From Gammaproteobacteria bacterium (lineage in GTDB: Bacteria > Pseudomonadota > Gammaproteobacteria > Enterobacterales > Psychrobiaceae), in NCBI GenBank assembly GCA_013214885.1, contig JABSRS010000069.1, positions 1 to 6,377 on the forward strand: DNA of 6,377 bases, read 5' to 3'. Positions 1-6,377 of this stretch are shown piece after piece (within the stretch, counting starts at the first letter, position 1; each line of letters begins with the position of its first letter). The notes beneath the pieces are model-generated. The model was given only the letters and a program-made list of their open reading frames with translations. It searched no databases and was not told where the DNA came from. A program made the position numbers and the translations under genes.

Positions 1-22
1 GACGCTTGTACTCATAGGTTTC

Positions 23-36
23 TCAATGCTTATTGA
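23..36. promoter_or_regulatory. Inverted repeat TCAAT-N4-ATTGA, candidate operator
   Basis: TCAAT (23-27) and ATTGA (32-36) form perfect 5-base arms around a GCTT spacer. Arm and spacer sizes suit a dimeric regulator. The polarity is the opposite of an FNR box (TTGAT-N4-ATCAA), so FNR is not implied. The site sits about 200 bases before the TATAAT hexamer, so it may instead belong to an upstream gene or act as a distal site. The regulator is unknown. Confidence 0.3.
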
Positions 37-81
37 TGTGATCTAAATTTATGGTGTCAGTGGCGCTTTAGTCAAATAGAC

Positions 82-95
82 AATTGAGCTCTTGT
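82..95 (+). repeat. Direct repeat copy 1 (AATTGAGCTCTTGT)
   Basis: This 14-base element recurs at 162-175 with one mismatch, exactly 80 bases downstream. It carries the ATTGAG core that also appears inverted (CTCAAT) at 22-27 and 138-143. Just upstream, TCAA at 72-75 faces TTGA at 84-87, giving a weak dyad. Repetition before the first gene of a catabolic operon suggests a binding site, but this rests on pattern alone. Confidence 0.35.
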
Positions 96-135
96 TATAT
101 GTTTTTTTACATTACTGTGCTTTTGATATTGGAGT

Positions 136-170
136 ATCTCAATGATTAAACGATGGATTGTAATTGAGAT
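136..170. promoter_or_regulatory. Inverted repeat ATCTCAAT / ATTGAGAT, candidate operator
   Basis: ATCTCAAT (136-143) and ATTGAGAT (163-170) are perfect 8-base inverted arms separated by 19 bases. The left arm lies in a 14-base element (134-147) that matches 18-31 at 12 of 14 positions. The right arm lies in direct repeat copy 2. The right arm also contains TTGAGA (164-169), five of six matches to a sigma70 -35 box, with a weak TTTATT -10 at 188-193, so a bound regulator could overlap a promoter here. The structure is seen directly; the function is inferred. Confidence 0.35.
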
Positions 171-175
171 CTTGT
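162..175 (+). repeat. Direct repeat copy 2 (AATTGAGATCTTGT)
   Basis: This is the second copy of the 14-base element at 82-95, differing at one position. It overlaps the right arm of the 136-170 inverted repeat. It lies about 115-128 bases before the first start codon and about 50 bases before the TATAAT hexamer, a plausible place for an activator or repressor site. Confidence 0.35.
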
Positions 176-222
176 ACCTGTTATTTGTTTATTGTTATAG
201 CAGTGGGCTGAAAGGGTATTTT

Positions 223-228
223 TATAAT
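223..228 (+). promoter_or_regulatory. Candidate sigma70 -10 box (TATAAT)
   Basis: This is a perfect TATAAT hexamer 61 bases before the first start codon, which would leave a leader of roughly 55 bases. No good -35 sits at the usual spacing: TTGTTA at 192-197 is 25 bases away, and the bases at 200-205 do not match. A promoter with a weak -35 that depends on an activator would fit an inducible catabolic operon. An alternative weak pair is TTGAGA (164-169) with TTTATT (188-193). Confidence 0.4.
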
Positions 229-277
229 ATGTCTAGGTTGAGTAAAGTAGTTCGCAATTAGATGAGTTAAGAAAGTA

Positions 278-283
278 GGGGAG
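278..283 (+). promoter_or_regulatory. Ribosome binding site of the first gene (GGGGAG)
   Basis: A strong purine-rich Shine-Dalgarno ends 6 bases before the ATG at 290. It fixes the start of the dehydrogenase gene. Confidence 0.75.
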
Positions 284-289
284 CAAAAT

Positions 290-1765
290 ATGAATAATAA
301 GGTACCCCATGCCGGCACAGTATTAAGAAATTTTGTCGGTGGTGAGTTTATTACTAGTAAGAAGTTATTTAACAATATAAACCCCGTTGATGGCACAGTT
401 ATCAATCAAGTTGCTGAAGCTGACGAGGCTATTGTCGATCTAGCAGTGAAAGCTGCAAGTGGTGCTGCCCATGCTTGGAAAAACATGCCAATGGCACAAC
501 GCTGTGCCTTGTTACATAAGGTGGCAGACGGTATTGAAGCTCGCTTTGATGAGTTTGTTGCTGCAGAGATGGCAGACACAGGAAAATCATTCTTTCAAGC
601 CCGCACTATTGATATCCCTCGTGGCGCAGCCAATTTTCGTGCATTTGCTGACATGGTTAAGTCCCAATCAACAGAATGCTTTCACACCGACACCCCTGAT
701 GGCAAAGGTGCGCTAAATTATGCTGTTGATAAACCATTAGGTGTTGTTGCCGTGATTGCTCCTTGGAATTTACCATTACTGTTACTGACTTGGAAATTAG
801 CACCAGCCATGGCTGCTGGCAATGTCATTGTGGCAAAACCATCAGAAGAAACACCTGGAACAGCGACACTATTAGCTGAGGTAATGAAAGAGGCAGGTAT
901 TCCTGATGGCGTGTTTAATTTAATTCATGGTTTTGGTCAAAATTCAGCAGGCGAGTTTCTCACCAAACATAAACAAGTTGATGCAATTACTTTTACTGGT
1001 GAGTCAAGTACTGGCAGTGCCATTCAACGTGCAGCAGCCGATGGTGTTAAAGGGTTATCGTTTGAATTAGGCGGTAAAAATGCAGGCATAATTTTTGAAG
1101 ACTGCGATTTTGAAGAGGCCGTTGCTGGTAGCGCCAGAAGTGTGTTCACCAATGGCGGGCAAGTGTGTTTGTGCACCGAGCGTTTATATGTTCACCGATC
1201 TATATTTGACAAATTTGTCACAGCATTAAAAGGAAAAGCACAGGCAATTAAAATTGGCTGGCCGTTAGATGAAGACACCGATATGGGACCCCTTATATCT
1301 CATAAACAGCGCGACAAAGTGTTGTCTTATTATCAAAGTGCCATAGACGATGGTGCAACGGTTGTTACTGGCGGAGGTATCCCAATTTTTGGTGATGCTC
1401 GTGATAATGGTGCTTTTGTTCAACCTACAATATTCACTGGGCTAAGTGAAGATTGCAACATTGTTAAAAATGAGGTGTTTGGTCCTGTTGTACATATCCA
1501 ACCATTTGACACTGAAGAAGAAGCCATAGCAATGGCCAATGACACCGATTATGGTCTTGCTGCCACTATTTGGACCACAAATTTACAGCGTGCTCATCGG
1601 GTTGCTGGACAAATGGAAGTTGGAATTGTGTGGGTGAACTCTTGGTATTTACGTGACTTACGTACTCCCTTTGGTGGTATGAAATTATCAGGTGTCGGCC
1701 GTGAGGGTGGATCGCATTCACTGTCTTTTTATAGCGAACCGACCAATATTTGCATCAAGCTTTAG
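290..1765 (+). CDS. nbaE: 2-aminomuconic 6-semialdehyde dehydrogenase (NAD-dependent ALDH superfamily)
   Basis: This enzyme oxidises 2-aminomuconate semialdehyde to 2-aminomuconate with NAD+ in the cytoplasm, keeping the ring-cleavage product from cyclising to picolinate. The 491-residue protein is full length for the hydroxymuconic/aminomuconic semialdehyde dehydrogenase family (amnC, dmpC/xylG, animal ALDH8A1). Visible residues are the oxyanion Asn160 in PWN, the KPSE cofactor stretch at 183-186, FTGES at 235-239, the general base Glu259 in ELGGKN, the nucleophile Cys293 in GGQVC and Glu395 in NEVFGP. Numbering runs nine behind the P. fluorescens enzyme, so Asn160, Glu259 and Cys293 correspond to its Asn169, Glu268 and Cys302. 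Its substrate-carboxylate arginines 120 and 464 correspond to Arg111 and Arg455, both present. That, with a deaminase and 3-hydroxyanthranilate dioxygenase in the same operon, favours the amino over the hydroxy substrate. A second cysteine, Cys295, sits two residues after the nucleophile. It is the first gene of the operon, and GGGGAG six bases upstream sets its start. Confidence 0.9.
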   Translation: MNNKVPHAGTVLRNFVGGEFITSKKLFNNINPVDGTVINQVAEADEAIVDLAVKAASGAAHAWKNMPMAQRCALLHKVADGIEARFDEFVAAEMADTGKSFFQARTIDIPRGAANFRAFADMVKSQSTECFHTDTPDGKGALNYAVDKPLGVVAVIAPWNLPLLLLTWKLAPAMAAGNVIVAKPSEETPGTATLLAEVMKEAGIPDGVFNLIHGFGQNSAGEFLTKHKQVDAITFTGESSTGSAIQRAAADGVKGLSFELGGKNAGIIFEDCDFEEAVAGSARSVFTNGGQVCLCTERLYVHRSIFDKFVTALKGKAQAIKIGWPLDEDTDMGPLISHKQRDKVLSYYQSAIDDGATVVTGGGIPIFGDARDNGAFVQPTIFTGLSEDCNIVKNEVFGPVVHIQPFDTEEEAIAMANDTDYGLAATIWTTNLQRAHRVAGQMEVGIVWVNSWYLRDLRTPFGGMKLSGVGREGGSHSLSFYSEPTNICIKL

Positions 1766-1781
1766 GTCACGACTAGATTAT

Positions 1782-1786
1782 AGGAA
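1782..1786 (+). promoter_or_regulatory. Ribosome binding site of the hydratase gene (AGGAA)
   Basis: AGGAA lies 6 bases before the ATG at 1793, in the 27-base gap after the dehydrogenase. The gap has no room for the small nbaX gene recalled at this place in strain KU-7. Confidence 0.65.
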
Positions 1787-1792
1787 TAAATC

Positions 1793-2593
1793 ATGACAGA
1801 ACAATTACAGAAAAACATTGATCAAGCTGCCGCGCAAATTCGCAAGGCTTATCAAACTGGACAGCCGTGCTCTCCAGTACGTGAACTATTGCCTGAAAAT
1901 AACATAGAAGCCGCTTATGCCGTTCAGCAAATTAATGCTCAAATTTGGGTTAAAGAAGGTCGCCGAGTTGTCGGTATAAAAGCGGGCCTGACGTCTAAGT
2001 CAGTACAAAACCAACTTGGTGTTAATCGGCCTGATTTTGGTGTGCTTTACGCTGACATGTTCATCTGTGACGGCGATGAAGTGGCACTTGATGCCATTAT
2101 GCAACCTAAAGTAGAAGCTGAAGTTGCTTTGGTATTAAAGAGTGATATCGACGTAAAAAATCCAACGGTGGTTGATGTTATTAATGCTGTGGATTACGCC
2201 TTGCCAGCAATTGAGATTGTTGGCAGTCGCATTGAAAATTGGAATATTAATATCGTCGATACCGTAGCAGATAATGCATCTTCAGGATTGTTTGTTCTTG
2301 GTTGCACGCCAAAACCATTAAAAGATTTAGATTTGCGGTTATGCGGCATGGTGATGGAACGTCGAGGAGAGCAGATCTCATCGGGTGCTGGGCAGGCATG
2401 TTTAGGCAACCCACTAAATGCGGCCGTTTGGCTGGCGAAAACCTTTGTTGATAATGGCACTCCACTTAAAAAAGGCGACATCTTGTTAACCGGTGCACTC
2501 GGACCAATGGTTCAGGTTGCACCAGGCGATACCGTTGAAGCCCGTATTTCAGGTTTGGGTAGTGTTCGCGTTTCGTTCGCACAAGGAAAATAG
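1793..2593 (+). CDS. nbaH: 2-oxopent-4-enoate (2-hydroxypenta-2,4-dienoate) hydratase
   Basis: This enzyme adds water to 2-hydroxypenta-2,4-dienoate to give 4-hydroxy-2-oxovalerate, the aldolase substrate, using a divalent metal. The 266-residue protein belongs to the MhpD/DmpE hydratase-decarboxylase family. Hydratase-type signatures are [13 protein letters not shown] (57-69) with Lys63, [16 protein letters not shown] (74-89), [16 protein letters not shown] (136-151), [10 protein letters not shown] (156-165) and GALGPMV near the C-terminus. The expected metal ligands are Glu108 and Glu110 in the VEAEVAL strand and Glu141 in AIEIVGSR. It is a paralogue of the decarboxylase at 4574-5359. The two are told apart by [12 protein letters not shown] and VADNASSG here, against VDDMIWGPLTDQM and VADNCSSSGF there. 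Family members associate with the decarboxylase so that the unstable dienol is passed on, which is likely here. Only two bases separate its stop from the next start, and AAGGA inside its tail serves that gene. Confidence 0.9.
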   Translation: MTEQLQKNIDQAAAQIRKAYQTGQPCSPVRELLPENNIEAAYAVQQINAQIWVKEGRRVVGIKAGLTSKSVQNQLGVNRPDFGVLYADMFICDGDEVALDAIMQPKVEAEVALVLKSDIDVKNPTVVDVINAVDYALPAIEIVGSRIENWNINIVDTVADNASSGLFVLGCTPKPLKDLDLRLCGMVMERRGEQISSGAGQACLGNPLNAAVWLAKTFVDNGTPLKKGDILLTGALGPMVQVAPGDTVEARISGLGSVRVSFAQGK

Positions 2594-2595
2594 TC

Positions 2596-3549
2596 ATGAG
2601 TAAAGTAAAAGTAGCGATTATCGGCTCGGGCAATATTGGCACCGACTTAATGATTAAAATTTTGCGCACGTCTAAAACACTTGAAATAGCAGCCATGGTT
2701 GGTATTGATGCCTCTTCTGATGGTTTGGCTCGAGCCAAGCGCCTAAATGTTGCAACAACACATGAGGGTTTAGAAGGGTTGATTGCAATGGATGATTTTA
2801 ATGAAATAAAAATTGTCTTTGATGCGACCTCTGCTTATGCACATAAACACCATAATGAAGTGCTACAAACTCATGGTAAAAAAGTCATCGATTTAACACC
2901 TGCTGCAATAGGTCCATTTACGGTACCTGTCGTTAATCTTGAAGATAATATCGATGAAAATAATGTCAATATGGTGACCTGTGGTGGCCAAGCAACAATC
3001 CCTATTGTTGCAGCGGTGAGTAACTTGCTACCAGTACCTTACGCTGAAATTATCGCATCTATTTCGTCAAAATCAGCAGGACCAGGTACGCGAGCGAATA
3101 TTGATGAATTTACCCAAACAACATCACGTGCCATTGAGCAAGTTGGCGGCGCAACTCGTGGTAAGGCAATTATTGTTTTAAACCCTGCCGAGCCGCCAGT
3201 GATGATGCGAGACACGGTATTTGTATTAAGTGAATTACCAGAGAAACATGGCCTTACCCAAGATGATGTTGCTGCTTCTGTTGAGGCTATGGTCAATCAA
3301 GTGCAAAGCTATGTTCCGGGTTATCGATTAAAACAACAAGTTCAATTTGAGCGATTTGAAGAAGACTCCCCCTTACATATCCCCGGCTATGGTGACTTTG
3401 CAGGTCTTAAATCATCCATATTTTTAGAGGTTGAAGGAGCAGCGCATTATTTACCTGCTTATGCTGGCAATCTCGATATTATGACGTCGGCAGCTCTGGG
3501 TACGGCAGAACGAATTGCTATTCGTCATTTATCTAAAGATAAGGCTTAA
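2596..3549 (+). CDS. nbaJ: Acetaldehyde dehydrogenase, CoA-acylating
   Basis: This enzyme converts acetaldehyde, CoA and NAD+ to acetyl-CoA and NADH, the final step of the pathway. The 317-residue protein matches DmpF/MhpF/BphJ in length. An N-terminal Rossmann fold is shown by [12 protein letters not shown] (7-18). The catalytic Cys129 is in [10 protein letters not shown], the site of Cys132 in DmpF. Other family blocks are [17 protein letters not shown] (157-173), [12 protein letters not shown] (196-207) and [10 protein letters not shown] (291-300). This small family is unrelated in sequence to the ALDH at 290-1765. Its partner is the aldolase encoded next: in DmpFG and BphIJ the two form a complex that channels toxic acetaldehyde through an internal tunnel, and adjacent genes with a 9-base gap fit that. 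The start at 2596 has AAGGA at 2583-2587, inside the preceding gene. Confidence 0.93.
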   Translation: MSKVKVAIIGSGNIGTDLMIKILRTSKTLEIAAMVGIDASSDGLARAKRLNVATTHEGLEGLIAMDDFNEIKIVFDATSAYAHKHHNEVLQTHGKKVIDLTPAAIGPFTVPVVNLEDNIDENNVNMVTCGGQATIPIVAAVSNLLPVPYAEIIASISSKSAGPGTRANIDEFTQTTSRAIEQVGGATRGKAIIVLNPAEPPVMMRDTVFVLSELPEKHGLTQDDVAASVEAMVNQVQSYVPGYRLKQQVQFERFEEDSPLHIPGYGDFAGLKSSIFLEVEGAAHYLPAYAGNLDIMTSAALGTAERIAIRHLSKDKA

Positions 3550-3558
3550 GGTAAAACC

Positions 3559-4572
3559 ATGACAGACAATAAATTATATATCCAAGATGTAACGTTGCGT
3601 GATGGCATGCACTCATTACGCCATATGTATAGCATTGAGCAAGTTCAAACGTTAGCAAAAGCCATTGATAAAGCAGGGGTTGATGCAATAGAGGTTGCCC
3701 ATGGTGATGGACTAGGAGGTTCTAGTTTTAATTACGGATTTGGTGCTCACACTGATAGAGAGTGGATTGAGGCAGTCAATGATGTCATTACACAAGCCAC
3801 ACTTACAACGCTAATTTTACCCGGCATTGCCGTAAAAGAAGACTTAAAATGGGCGTGGGACGCTGGCGTACGTAGTGTTCGTGTTGCTACTCATTGTACT
3901 GAAGCTGACGTATCAAGACAGCATATAGAATATGCTCGTGAATTGGGCATGGACACCTGTGGGTTTTTAATGATGGCTCACATGAATTCTCCAGAAAAAC
4001 TGGCAGAGCAAGCAAAACTAATGGAATCATACGGTGCACAATGTGTATACATCACTGACTCTGCGGGTGCGATGACACCAAGGGATATTAAAGCACGTGT
4101 TGACGCTTATAAAAAGATCCTCAACCCCCAAACTCAAATTGGAGTGCACGCACATCACAACCTATCGTTAGGTGTAGCAAACTCTTTAACCGCTATTGAA
4201 AACGGTGTTAAGCGAGTCGATGCTTCACTTTCAGGTATGGGAGCTGGTGCGGGTAATGCGCCTCTTGAAGTGCTGATTGCAGTAGTAGACAAGCTTGGTT
4301 ATAACCATGGGACTGATTTATATGCACTAATGGATGCAGCAGATGACCTGGTTCGCCCCCTACAAGATCGCCCCGTTAGAGTTGACCGTGAAACCTTATC
4401 TCTTGGTTATGCTGGCGTATATTCTAGCTTCTTACGTCATGCCGAAAAAGCCGCAGAAACTTACGGGCTTGATACACGCGACATTCTTGTTGAATTAGGT
4501 CGTCGTGAAATGGTGGGCGGACAAGAAGATATGATTGTTGATGTGGCATTAGATTTATTAAAAAGGGCTTAA
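3559..4572 (+). CDS. nbaI: 4-hydroxy-2-oxovalerate aldolase
   Basis: This is a class II (Mn/Co-type) aldolase that cleaves 4-hydroxy-2-oxovalerate into pyruvate and acetaldehyde. The 337-residue protein has the DmpG/MhpE/BphI architecture: an N-terminal TIM barrel of the HMG-CoA lyase-like family and a C-terminal helical communication domain (about 265-337). TLRDGMH (12-18) supplies the catalytic Arg14, the metal ligand Asp15 and His18. HAHHN supplies the metal ligands His197 and His199. Tyr288 lies in GYAGVYSSF. These sit three residues before DmpG Arg17, Asp18, His21, His200, His202 and Tyr291, so the full active site is kept. The [13 protein letters not shown] block (225-237) is typical of the family. 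The start follows TAAGGT, a Shine-Dalgarno overlapping the preceding stop, which points to translational coupling with the dehydrogenase partner. Its stop is one base before the next ATG. Confidence 0.94.
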   Translation: MTDNKLYIQDVTLRDGMHSLRHMYSIEQVQTLAKAIDKAGVDAIEVAHGDGLGGSSFNYGFGAHTDREWIEAVNDVITQATLTTLILPGIAVKEDLKWAWDAGVRSVRVATHCTEADVSRQHIEYARELGMDTCGFLMMAHMNSPEKLAEQAKLMESYGAQCVYITDSAGAMTPRDIKARVDAYKKILNPQTQIGVHAHHNLSLGVANSLTAIENGVKRVDASLSGMGAGAGNAPLEVLIAVVDKLGYNHGTDLYALMDAADDLVRPLQDRPVRVDRETLSLGYAGVYSSFLRHAEKAAETYGLDTRDILVELGRREMVGGQEDMIVDVALDLLKRA

Positions 4573-4573
4573 G

Positions 4574-5359
4574 ATGAACAAAATAACAAATGAATTAAAC
4601 CTACATACCCTTGCAGAGCAAGTAGATAACGCAGCATATACTGCGCAAACTATTTCACAATTGTCTGCCCAAGGTGAAGCACTAACACTTGAACAAGCCT
4701 ATAAAGTGCAAGACTTATCCGTGGCTAGGCGCCTATCTCGAGGTGAAAAACAAGTAGGTATAAAGATGGGATTTACTAGCCGCGCCAAAATGATTCAAAT
4801 GGGTGTTGATGACATGATTTGGGGTCCGCTGACCGATCAAATGTTTATCGAGGAAGGTGGGGAAATATCGCTTGATCGTTTTATTCACCCACGCGTTGAG
4901 CCTGAAATAGCTTTTCTATTAAACAAAACCTTAAGTGGAAATGTGACATTAACCCAAGCAATGGCGGCGGTTGAAGCTGGCGCTCCGGCACTGGAAATCA
5001 TTGACTCTCGTTACGACAATTTTAAGTTTTCACTAGAAGATGTAGTCGCTGATAACTGTTCATCATCAGGCTTTACGATTGGCGCATGGCAGTCACCCAA
5101 TGCAAACTTAACTAACCTAGGCATGGTGATGGAGTTTGATGGAAAACCCGTTGAAATTGGTTCTAGTGCTGCCATTTTAGGCAACCCTTATCGCTCTTTA
5201 GCTGCCGCCGCACGTGTCGCTGGTGAAGCTGGTAAAGTTTTACCTGCTGGGTCAATTGTTCTCGCGGGCGCATCGACTGTGGCACAAGCTTTGAAGCCAA
5301 ATACACATGTTCGTTTAGTGTGTGAAAGTCTTGGCGTTGCTGAATTTAAGGTTAAATAA
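4574..5359 (+). CDS. nbaG: 4-oxalocrotonate decarboxylase (2-oxo-3-hexenedioate decarboxylase)
   Basis: This enzyme decarboxylates 4-oxalocrotonate to 2-hydroxypenta-2,4-dienoate, with Mg or Mn. The 261-residue protein is of the DmpH/XylI/AmnE type. Family signatures are VGIKMGFTSRAKMIQMGVDD (61-80) with Lys64, IWGPLTDQM (82-90), ALEIIDSRYDNFKFSLEDV (139-157) and VADNCSSSGF (158-167). Probable metal ligands are Glu109 and Glu111 in VEPEIAF and Glu141. It is related to the hydratase at 1793-2593 but diverged in the substrate-facing blocks. Together the two probably form the known decarboxylase-hydratase complex. Its ATG is one base after the aldolase stop, and AAAGGG lies at 4562-4567 within the aldolase tail, so translation is almost certainly coupled. 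The most likely confusion in automated annotation is with the hydratase, and the CSSSGF and DSRYDNF blocks argue for decarboxylase. Confidence 0.9.
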   Translation: MNKITNELNLHTLAEQVDNAAYTAQTISQLSAQGEALTLEQAYKVQDLSVARRLSRGEKQVGIKMGFTSRAKMIQMGVDDMIWGPLTDQMFIEEGGEISLDRFIHPRVEPEIAFLLNKTLSGNVTLTQAMAAVEAGAPALEIIDSRYDNFKFSLEDVVADNCSSSGFTIGAWQSPNANLTNLGMVMEFDGKPVEIGSSAAILGNPYRSLAAAARVAGEAGKVLPAGSIVLAGASTVAQALKPNTHVRLVCESLGVAEFKVK

Positions 5360-5368
5360 GGGTTAACA

Positions 5369-5800
5369 ATGTCAAATAAACAACTAAGTACTGACGGTCT
5401 GATTGCTGGAAAAACAAAACCAAGAGGCACTTTTCCTCATTATAAACGCGCTGGTGATTTTGTTTATGTGTCAGGCACAAGTTCGCGCTTACCAGACAAT
5501 ACATTTGTGGGTGTTGAAGTTGATACAATAGGTGCTACTAACCTATCAATTGAAGGTCAAACGCGCGCGGTGATTGAAAATATCAAAGATATTTTACAAG
5601 TTGCTGGTTGTGATTTATCTGACTTAGTTGAGTTAAGCAGTTACTTAGTAAACATGAATGACTTTGGTGGGTATAACAAAGTTTACAGTGAGTTCTTTGA
5701 TGAGACTGGACCTTCGCGTACCACCGTTGCGGTTCATCAATTACCACATCCACATTTGTTAATTGAGATAAAAGCGATTGCTTATAAGCCTCTGGCTTAA
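5369..5800 (+). CDS. nbaF: 2-aminomuconate deaminase (RidA/YjgF/UK114 fold)
   Basis: This enzyme hydrolyses 2-aminomuconate to 4-oxalocrotonate and ammonia. The 143-residue protein has the RidA fold, whose members form trimers with active sites between subunits. Visible blocks are [15 protein letters not shown] (29-43), [13 protein letters not shown] (64-76) and the C-terminal signature [15 protein letters not shown] (114-128), followed by [10 protein letters not shown]. Arg117 and Glu133 occupy the places of the conserved arginine and glutamate of RidA, which handle the substrate carboxylate and the hydrolytic water. A RidA fold suits the task because aminomuconate is an enamine tautomer of an imine. 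A general RidA housekeeping role is possible from sequence alone. Placement between the decarboxylase and 3-hydroxyanthranilate dioxygenase makes the dedicated deaminase (NbaF/AmnD) much more likely. It replaces the tautomerase that follows the decarboxylase in dmp operons. TAAGGG overlapping the decarboxylase stop is its ribosome binding site. Confidence 0.88.
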   Translation: MSNKQLSTDGLIAGKTKPRGTFPHYKRAGDFVYVSGTSSRLPDNTFVGVEVDTIGATNLSIEGQTRAVIENIKDILQVAGCDLSDLVELSSYLVNMNDFGGYNKVYSEFFDETGPSRTTVAVHQLPHPHLLIEIKAIAYKPLA

Positions 5801-6374
<574 letters not shown>

Positions 6375-6377
6375 TAC

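Larger units (their letters stand above)
1..289. other. AT-rich upstream intergenic/regulatory region
   Basis: No supportable gene lies here. It is clearly more AT-rich than the coding region and all three + frames contain stops. It holds repeated TCAAT/ATTGA-type elements (23-36, 82-95, 136-170, 162-175), a run of seven T at 102-108, a TATAAT hexamer at 223-228 and a Shine-Dalgarno at 278-283. One + frame from base 2 reads a short hydrophobic peptide (TLVLIGFSMLIDVI) to a TAA at 44-46. That could be the tail of an upstream membrane protein, but 14 codons are too few to call. The most likely role is the promoter and control region of the operon that starts at 290. Confidence 0.7.

Noticed and set aside
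2..46. Possible C-terminal tail of an upstream membrane protein (TLVLIGFSMLIDVI then TAA)
   Set aside because: Fourteen hydrophobic codons at a window edge are suggestive but far too short. Bases upstream of the window would settle it.
36..52. CRP-like site with ATGTGATCTA at 36-45
   Set aside because: The left half matches the E. coli consensus perfectly, but the right half (expected TCACA) does not. It is also far from the likely promoter and may lie in the tail of another gene.
80..108. Possible terminator: ACAA/TTGT stem followed by seven T
   Set aside because: The stem is only 4 bases with an 8-base loop, and the T run starts 6 bases after it, so it is too weak to call a Rho-independent terminator.
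181..405. A 74-codon open frame on the - strand across the promoter and the start of the dehydrogenase gene
   Set aside because: It overlaps the leader, ribosome binding site and first codons of a well-supported gene, resembles no family I recognise, and has the low-complexity makeup expected of an AT-rich shadow.
459..716. An 85-codon + strand frame inside the dehydrogenase gene
   Set aside because: It lies wholly inside a conserved enzyme in another frame, with no recognisable domain.
2194..2738. Three overlapping - strand frames (72-95 codons) over the hydratase and the start of the acetaldehyde dehydrogenase
   Set aside because: They are antisense shadows of conserved coding sequence and show no family signature.
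3039..3296. An 85-codon - strand frame within the acetaldehyde dehydrogenase gene
   Set aside because: It is an antisense shadow of conserved blocks, including the 157-173 signature.
5188..5430. An 80-codon - strand frame over the decarboxylase/deaminase junction
   Set aside because: It is antisense to two well-supported genes and has no recognisable protein features.

Overview
This window holds one compact operon, all on the + strand, for the lower part of aerobic 3-hydroxyanthranilate catabolism. This is the meta-cleavage branch used for tryptophan via kynurenine, or for nitrobenzoate- or anthranilate-type substrates. Seven intact genes run from 290 to 6374. In order they are 2-aminomuconic semialdehyde dehydrogenase, 2-oxopent-4-enoate hydratase, acylating acetaldehyde dehydrogenase, 4-hydroxy-2-oxovalerate aldolase, 4-oxalocrotonate decarboxylase, a RidA-fold 2-aminomuconate deaminase and 3-hydroxyanthranilate 3,4-dioxygenase. 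From memory, this is the order E-(X)-H-J-I-G-F-C of the nba cluster of Pseudomonas fluorescens KU-7, without nbaX. The window ends 3 bases after the dioxygenase stop, so the expected next gene, the ACMS decarboxylase (nbaD type), cannot be seen.

The inferred flow is as follows. NbaC opens the ring of 3-hydroxyanthranilate to 2-amino-3-carboxymuconate semialdehyde (ACMS). A decarboxylase outside the window would give 2-aminomuconate semialdehyde. NbaE oxidises this to 2-aminomuconate, and NbaF removes ammonia to give 4-oxalocrotonate. NbaG decarboxylates to 2-oxopent-4-enoate (as 2-hydroxypentadienoate), and NbaH hydrates it to 4-hydroxy-2-oxovalerate. NbaI cleaves that to pyruvate and acetaldehyde, and NbaJ converts acetaldehyde to acetyl-CoA. 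Catalytic residues are visible in every enzyme, so all seven look functional.

Layout: bases 1-289 are AT-rich and contain no supportable gene. They carry a good -10-like hexamer near 223, a strong Shine-Dalgarno before the first gene, and a set of repeated and inverted TCAAT/ATTGA-type elements that look like regulator binding sites. The genes from 1793 to 5800 are separated by only 1-9 bases. The first joint (27 bases) and last joint (37 bases) are looser.

The organism is most likely a moderately AT-rich gammaproteobacterium, perhaps a marine Alteromonadales-type heterotroph. This rests only on base composition, codon style and protein character, so it is an inference. The biochemistry is known rather than new. 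The points worth a second look are the promoter-region repeats, the deaminase standing where dmp-type operons carry the tautomerase, and the absence of nbaX.
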